The notes beneath the pieces were generated by a model that was given only the letters and a program-made list of their open reading frames with translations, searched no databases and was not told where the DNA came from. From positions 1-55,371 of the forward strand of contig NZ_JAUYGD010000039.1 of NCBI RefSeq assembly GCF_030690725.1: a DNA stretch of 55,371 bases. Reading direction: 5' to 3'. Position 1 is the first letter of the stretch; each line of letters starts with the position of its first letter. Positions 51,961-55,371 of this stretch are shown here, in pieces. This DNA comes from Pseudomonas sp. GTDB lineage: Bacteria; Pseudomonadota; Gammaproteobacteria; Pseudomonadales; Pseudomonadaceae. The position numbers and the translations under genes are program-made.

Positions 51961-52021
51961 GTGATGACTGCACTGTTGCGTCGCGGTTAAAGCCCCTACC
52001 ACGCGATGCAGTAAGCAGCAT

Positions 52022-52055
52022 AAAAAATGCCCGCAGTGCGCGGGCATTTTTATTT
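52022..52055. terminator. Bidirectional terminator between the RlmN-like gene and nfuA
   Basis: AAAAATGCCCGC pairs GCGGGCATTTTT with a short loop, T-rich on the plus strand and A-rich before it. Confidence 0.85.
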
Positions 52056-52065
52056 AGCCATCTAC

Positions 52066-52650
52066 TTAGTAGTAGGCGTTTTCCTTGTTGGTGTGGTCGG
52101 TCACATCACGCACGCCCTTAAGCTCGGGAATGCGCTCAAGCAGGGTTTTCTCGATGCCTTCCTTGAGCGTCAGATCGACCTGGCCGCAGCCCTGGCAGCC
52201 ACCGCCGAATTTCAATACGGCGATGCCGTCGTCAACCACGTCGATCAGGCTAACTTCACCGCCATGGCTGGCCAGACCAGGGTTGATCTCGGTCTGCAGG
52301 TAGTAGCTGATGCGCTCGTTGATCGGGCTGTCTTCATTGACCATCGGAACTTTGGCGTTCGGCGCCTTGATGGTCAGCTGGCCGCCCATACGGTCGGTGG
52401 CGTAGTCAACCACGGCGTCTTCCAGAAACGGCTCGCTGACGGCATCAATCCAGGCGGTGAAGCTGGCCAGGCCCAGGGCGGTGTCTTCGGCCTTCTGCTC
52501 GCCCGGCTTGCAGTAGGCAATGCAGGTTTCGGCGTACTGGGTGCCCGGCTGGGTGATAAATACGCGAATGCCGATGCCCGGGGTGCTCTGCTTGCTCAGC
52601 AGGTCAGCCAGATAATCGTGGGCAGCGTCGGTAATGGTAATGGTGCTCAT
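52066..52650 (-). CDS. nfuA: Fe-S cluster biogenesis protein NfuA
   Basis: 194 residues. N-terminal A-type-like domain ([13 protein letters not shown]..) and C-terminal Nfu domain with the cluster-binding C-x-x-C in [15 protein letters not shown]. Carries 4Fe-4S clusters to client proteins. GAGGAG lies before ATG 52650. Neighbouring radical SAM and cytochrome oxidase genes use Fe-S or heme, but no operon link is seen. Confidence 0.93.
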   Translation of the reverse strand: MSTITITDAAHDYLADLLSKQSTPGIGIRVFITQPGTQYAETCIAYCKPGEQKAEDTALGLASFTAWIDAVSEPFLEDAVVDYATDRMGGQLTIKAPNAKVPMVNEDSPINERISYYLQTEINPGLASHGGEVSLIDVVDDGIAVLKFGGGCQGCGQVDLTLKEGIEKTLLERIPELKGVRDVTDHTNKENAYY

Positions 52651-52760
52651 GGCAACTCCTCGCAAACATGCGCGCAGTGTACGCCACTCGCCAGCGCCGG
52701 CAAAGTCCTAGTGTTTTAGTAGGAATAACACTTATTCGCTAAACGACAGCCTTCGCCGGC

Positions 52761-53450
52761 TTATGCGCAGAGAAACTGCGCAATCGCATCGGCTGCCGCC
52801 TGCATGTGCTGCTGATGAGTAAAACCTGAGCTTTTCAGCGGTTTGAGGTCGTGATCGCCAGCGGTCAGCCAGTGCAGGTTGATCGCCTCAGACAGTGCGT
52901 AACCTGCCACCGCCTGCCTATCGCCCAAAGCGTCGCGCTCACCCTGAATAATCAGCGTTGGCGTGCGCAACTCGGCTAGGTGCGCGACCCGCGGTTTTTC
53001 CGGCTTGCCGACGGCATAAAAGGGATAACCCAGACACACCAGCGCATCGGCGCCCAACTCATCGGCCAGCAGGCTGGCCATGCGCCCGCCCATGGACTTG
53101 CCGCCGATGGCCAGCGGCCCTGCGACCTGTTGGCGCACCTGCCGCACCTGGGTGTAGACCTCGCGCCACTGTTCGAGCAGCTGTGCCTGGGGGTTGGGTG
53201 GGCGCTTTTTGCCGTCAAGCCGCCGCGCCGCCATATAGGCGAACTCGAAGCGCAGTACGGCAACCCCACGCGCTGCGAGGCTTTGCGCCATCTGCTGCAT
53301 AAACTCGCTGTCCATCGGCGCACCGGCGCCGTGGGCCAGAATCAGGGTGGCGCGCGCCTCGCCAAGCGGGCGATCCCACAGCCAACTGCCATCACCCTGC
53401 CACTGCGCGCATTGATCCCCGTCAATACCCGCAACCTGCCCTTTGCTCAT
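52761..53450 (-). CDS. KANL3/Tex30-type alpha/beta hydrolase
   Basis: 229 residues. [16 protein letters not shown] near 36-51, nucleophile Ser119 in [10 protein letters not shown], acid in QGERDALG, and His in AGDHDLKP. Small cytoplasmic hydrolase family of unknown substrate. Divergent from ccoN. Confidence 0.82.
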   Translation of the reverse strand: MSKGQVAGIDGDQCAQWQGDGSWLWDRPLGEARATLILAHGAGAPMDSEFMQQMAQSLAARGVAVLRFEFAYMAARRLDGKKRPPNPQAQLLEQWREVYTQVRQVRQQVAGPLAIGGKSMGGRMASLLADELGADALVCLGYPFYAVGKPEKPRVAHLAELRTPTLIIQGERDALGDRQAVAGYALSEAINLHWLTAGDHDLKPLKSSGFTHQQHMQAAADAIAQFLCA

Positions 53451-53554
53451 GCTTGCCTCGCTTAAAGAATCCGTTGGACTGCGGCGCAGATCGTACAGGC
53501 CCGCAGCCGCTGATTTTCGATGATCTGCCTATAACCGTGGATGGAAGCCCAGAC

Positions 53555-54993
<1,439 letters not shown>

Positions 54994-54994
<1 letters not shown>

Positions 54995-55371
54995 TGAGAC
55001 ACGAAATACTCGAGAAGAACATCGGCCTGATGGCGCTGATGATGGTGTTGGCCGTGAGCATCGGCGGCCTAACGCAGATCGTCCCGCTGTTCTTTCAGGA
55101 CGTTACCAATGAGCCGGTGGCCGGTCTCAAGCCCTACACCGCGCTGCAACTGGAAGGCCGCGACATCTATATCCGTGAAGGCTGCGTCGGCTGCCATTCG
55201 CAGATGATCCGCCCGTTCCGCGCCGAAACCGAGCGCTACGGCCACTACTCGGTAGCCGGTGAAAGCGTCTACGACCACCCCTTCCTCTGGGGCTCCAAGC
55301 GTACCGGCCCGGACCTTGCACGGGTTGGCGGCAGCTACTCGGATGAATCGCACCGCGCGCACATGTACAAC
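54994..55371 (+). CDS. ccoO: cbb3-type cytochrome c oxidase subunit II (truncated by window end)
   Basis: First 126 codons only. N-terminal membrane anchor ([20 protein letters not shown]) and heme-c motif C-V-G-C-H in [14 protein letters not shown], continuing [20 protein letters not shown]. The start overlaps the ccoN stop by one base (TGATG). Confidence 0.95.

Overview
The window is chromosomal DNA of a Pseudomonas-type gammaproteobacterium. It is GC-rich and carries genus-typical blocks: lsfA-ssuEADCBF, atsRBC, oscA-sbp-cysTWA, ydbH-ynbE-ydbL, nfuA and ccoNO, together with Pseudomonas-style REP palindromes and a RAYT transposase. I cannot name the species from sequence alone. The first 190 bases hold no gene I can support.

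Layout. 0.2-5.9 kb: small housekeeping and stress genes (HD-domain protein, DUF3087 protein, ClpP-like periplasmic protein, CsbD-like protein, trypsin-like protease, glycine-rich membrane protein, a 36-residue membrane peptide, and a DUF4398 lipoprotein/OmpA pair). 5.9-34 kb: a large sulfur-scavenging region. It begins with a SulP transporter, a choline-type binding protein, choline sulfatase (betC) and a LysR regulator. Next come lsfA-ssuEADCBF (sulfonate uptake and FMNH2-dependent desulfonation), divergent from a sulfate-binding protein, then a REP/RAYT locus, then a porin-atsRBC operon divergent from an orphan sulfonate-binding protein plus a SfnB/DszC-like flavin monooxygenase. It ends with a periplasmic sulfurtransferase, a YeeE/YedE transporter, an unusual sigma-54-activator-like AAA+ protein, an RBBP9-like hydrolase and oscA-sbp-cysTWA. 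34-39.6 kb: ydbL/ynbE/ydbH, then an Xre-RES toxin-antitoxin pair split by a repeat element, DnaA boxes and a Sel1 protein. 39.6-49 kb: rmuC, a ferritin-like hydrolase and an alpha/beta hydrolase with a MerR-family regulator, a MgtC/DUF4010 membrane protein, azlCD and an LplT-PlsC fusion. 49.1-50.3 kb: an IS110-family element inserted in a REP palindrome. 50.4-55.4 kb: a DUF1883 protein, an RlmN/Cfr-family enzyme, nfuA, a hydrolase, ccoN and a truncated ccoO.

How the genes work together. The central 26 kb reads as a sulfate-starvation programme: release of sulfate or sulfite from choline-O-sulfate, sulfonates and probably sulfones, plus import of sulfate, sulfonates and thiosulfate-like compounds. 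An A-rich motif with core AAAAAGAATAA recurs in the three divergent promoter regions of this programme and is a candidate site for a common regulator (CysB is the obvious suspect).

The most interesting signal is in the IS110 element. Its ends can be set to the base because joining the flanks restores a perfect 24-base REP arm. The 225-base upstream leader folds on paper like a bridge RNA: one loop carries 9 bases identical to the interrupted target and the other carries 9 bases identical to the element's own right end. The joined ends would also form a promoter reading into it. Other points of note are two MITE-like repeat families sharing a hairpin core, one copy of which supplies the stop codon of the antitoxin, and a sigma-54-activator-like protein with an altered GAFTGA loop and no visible HTH.
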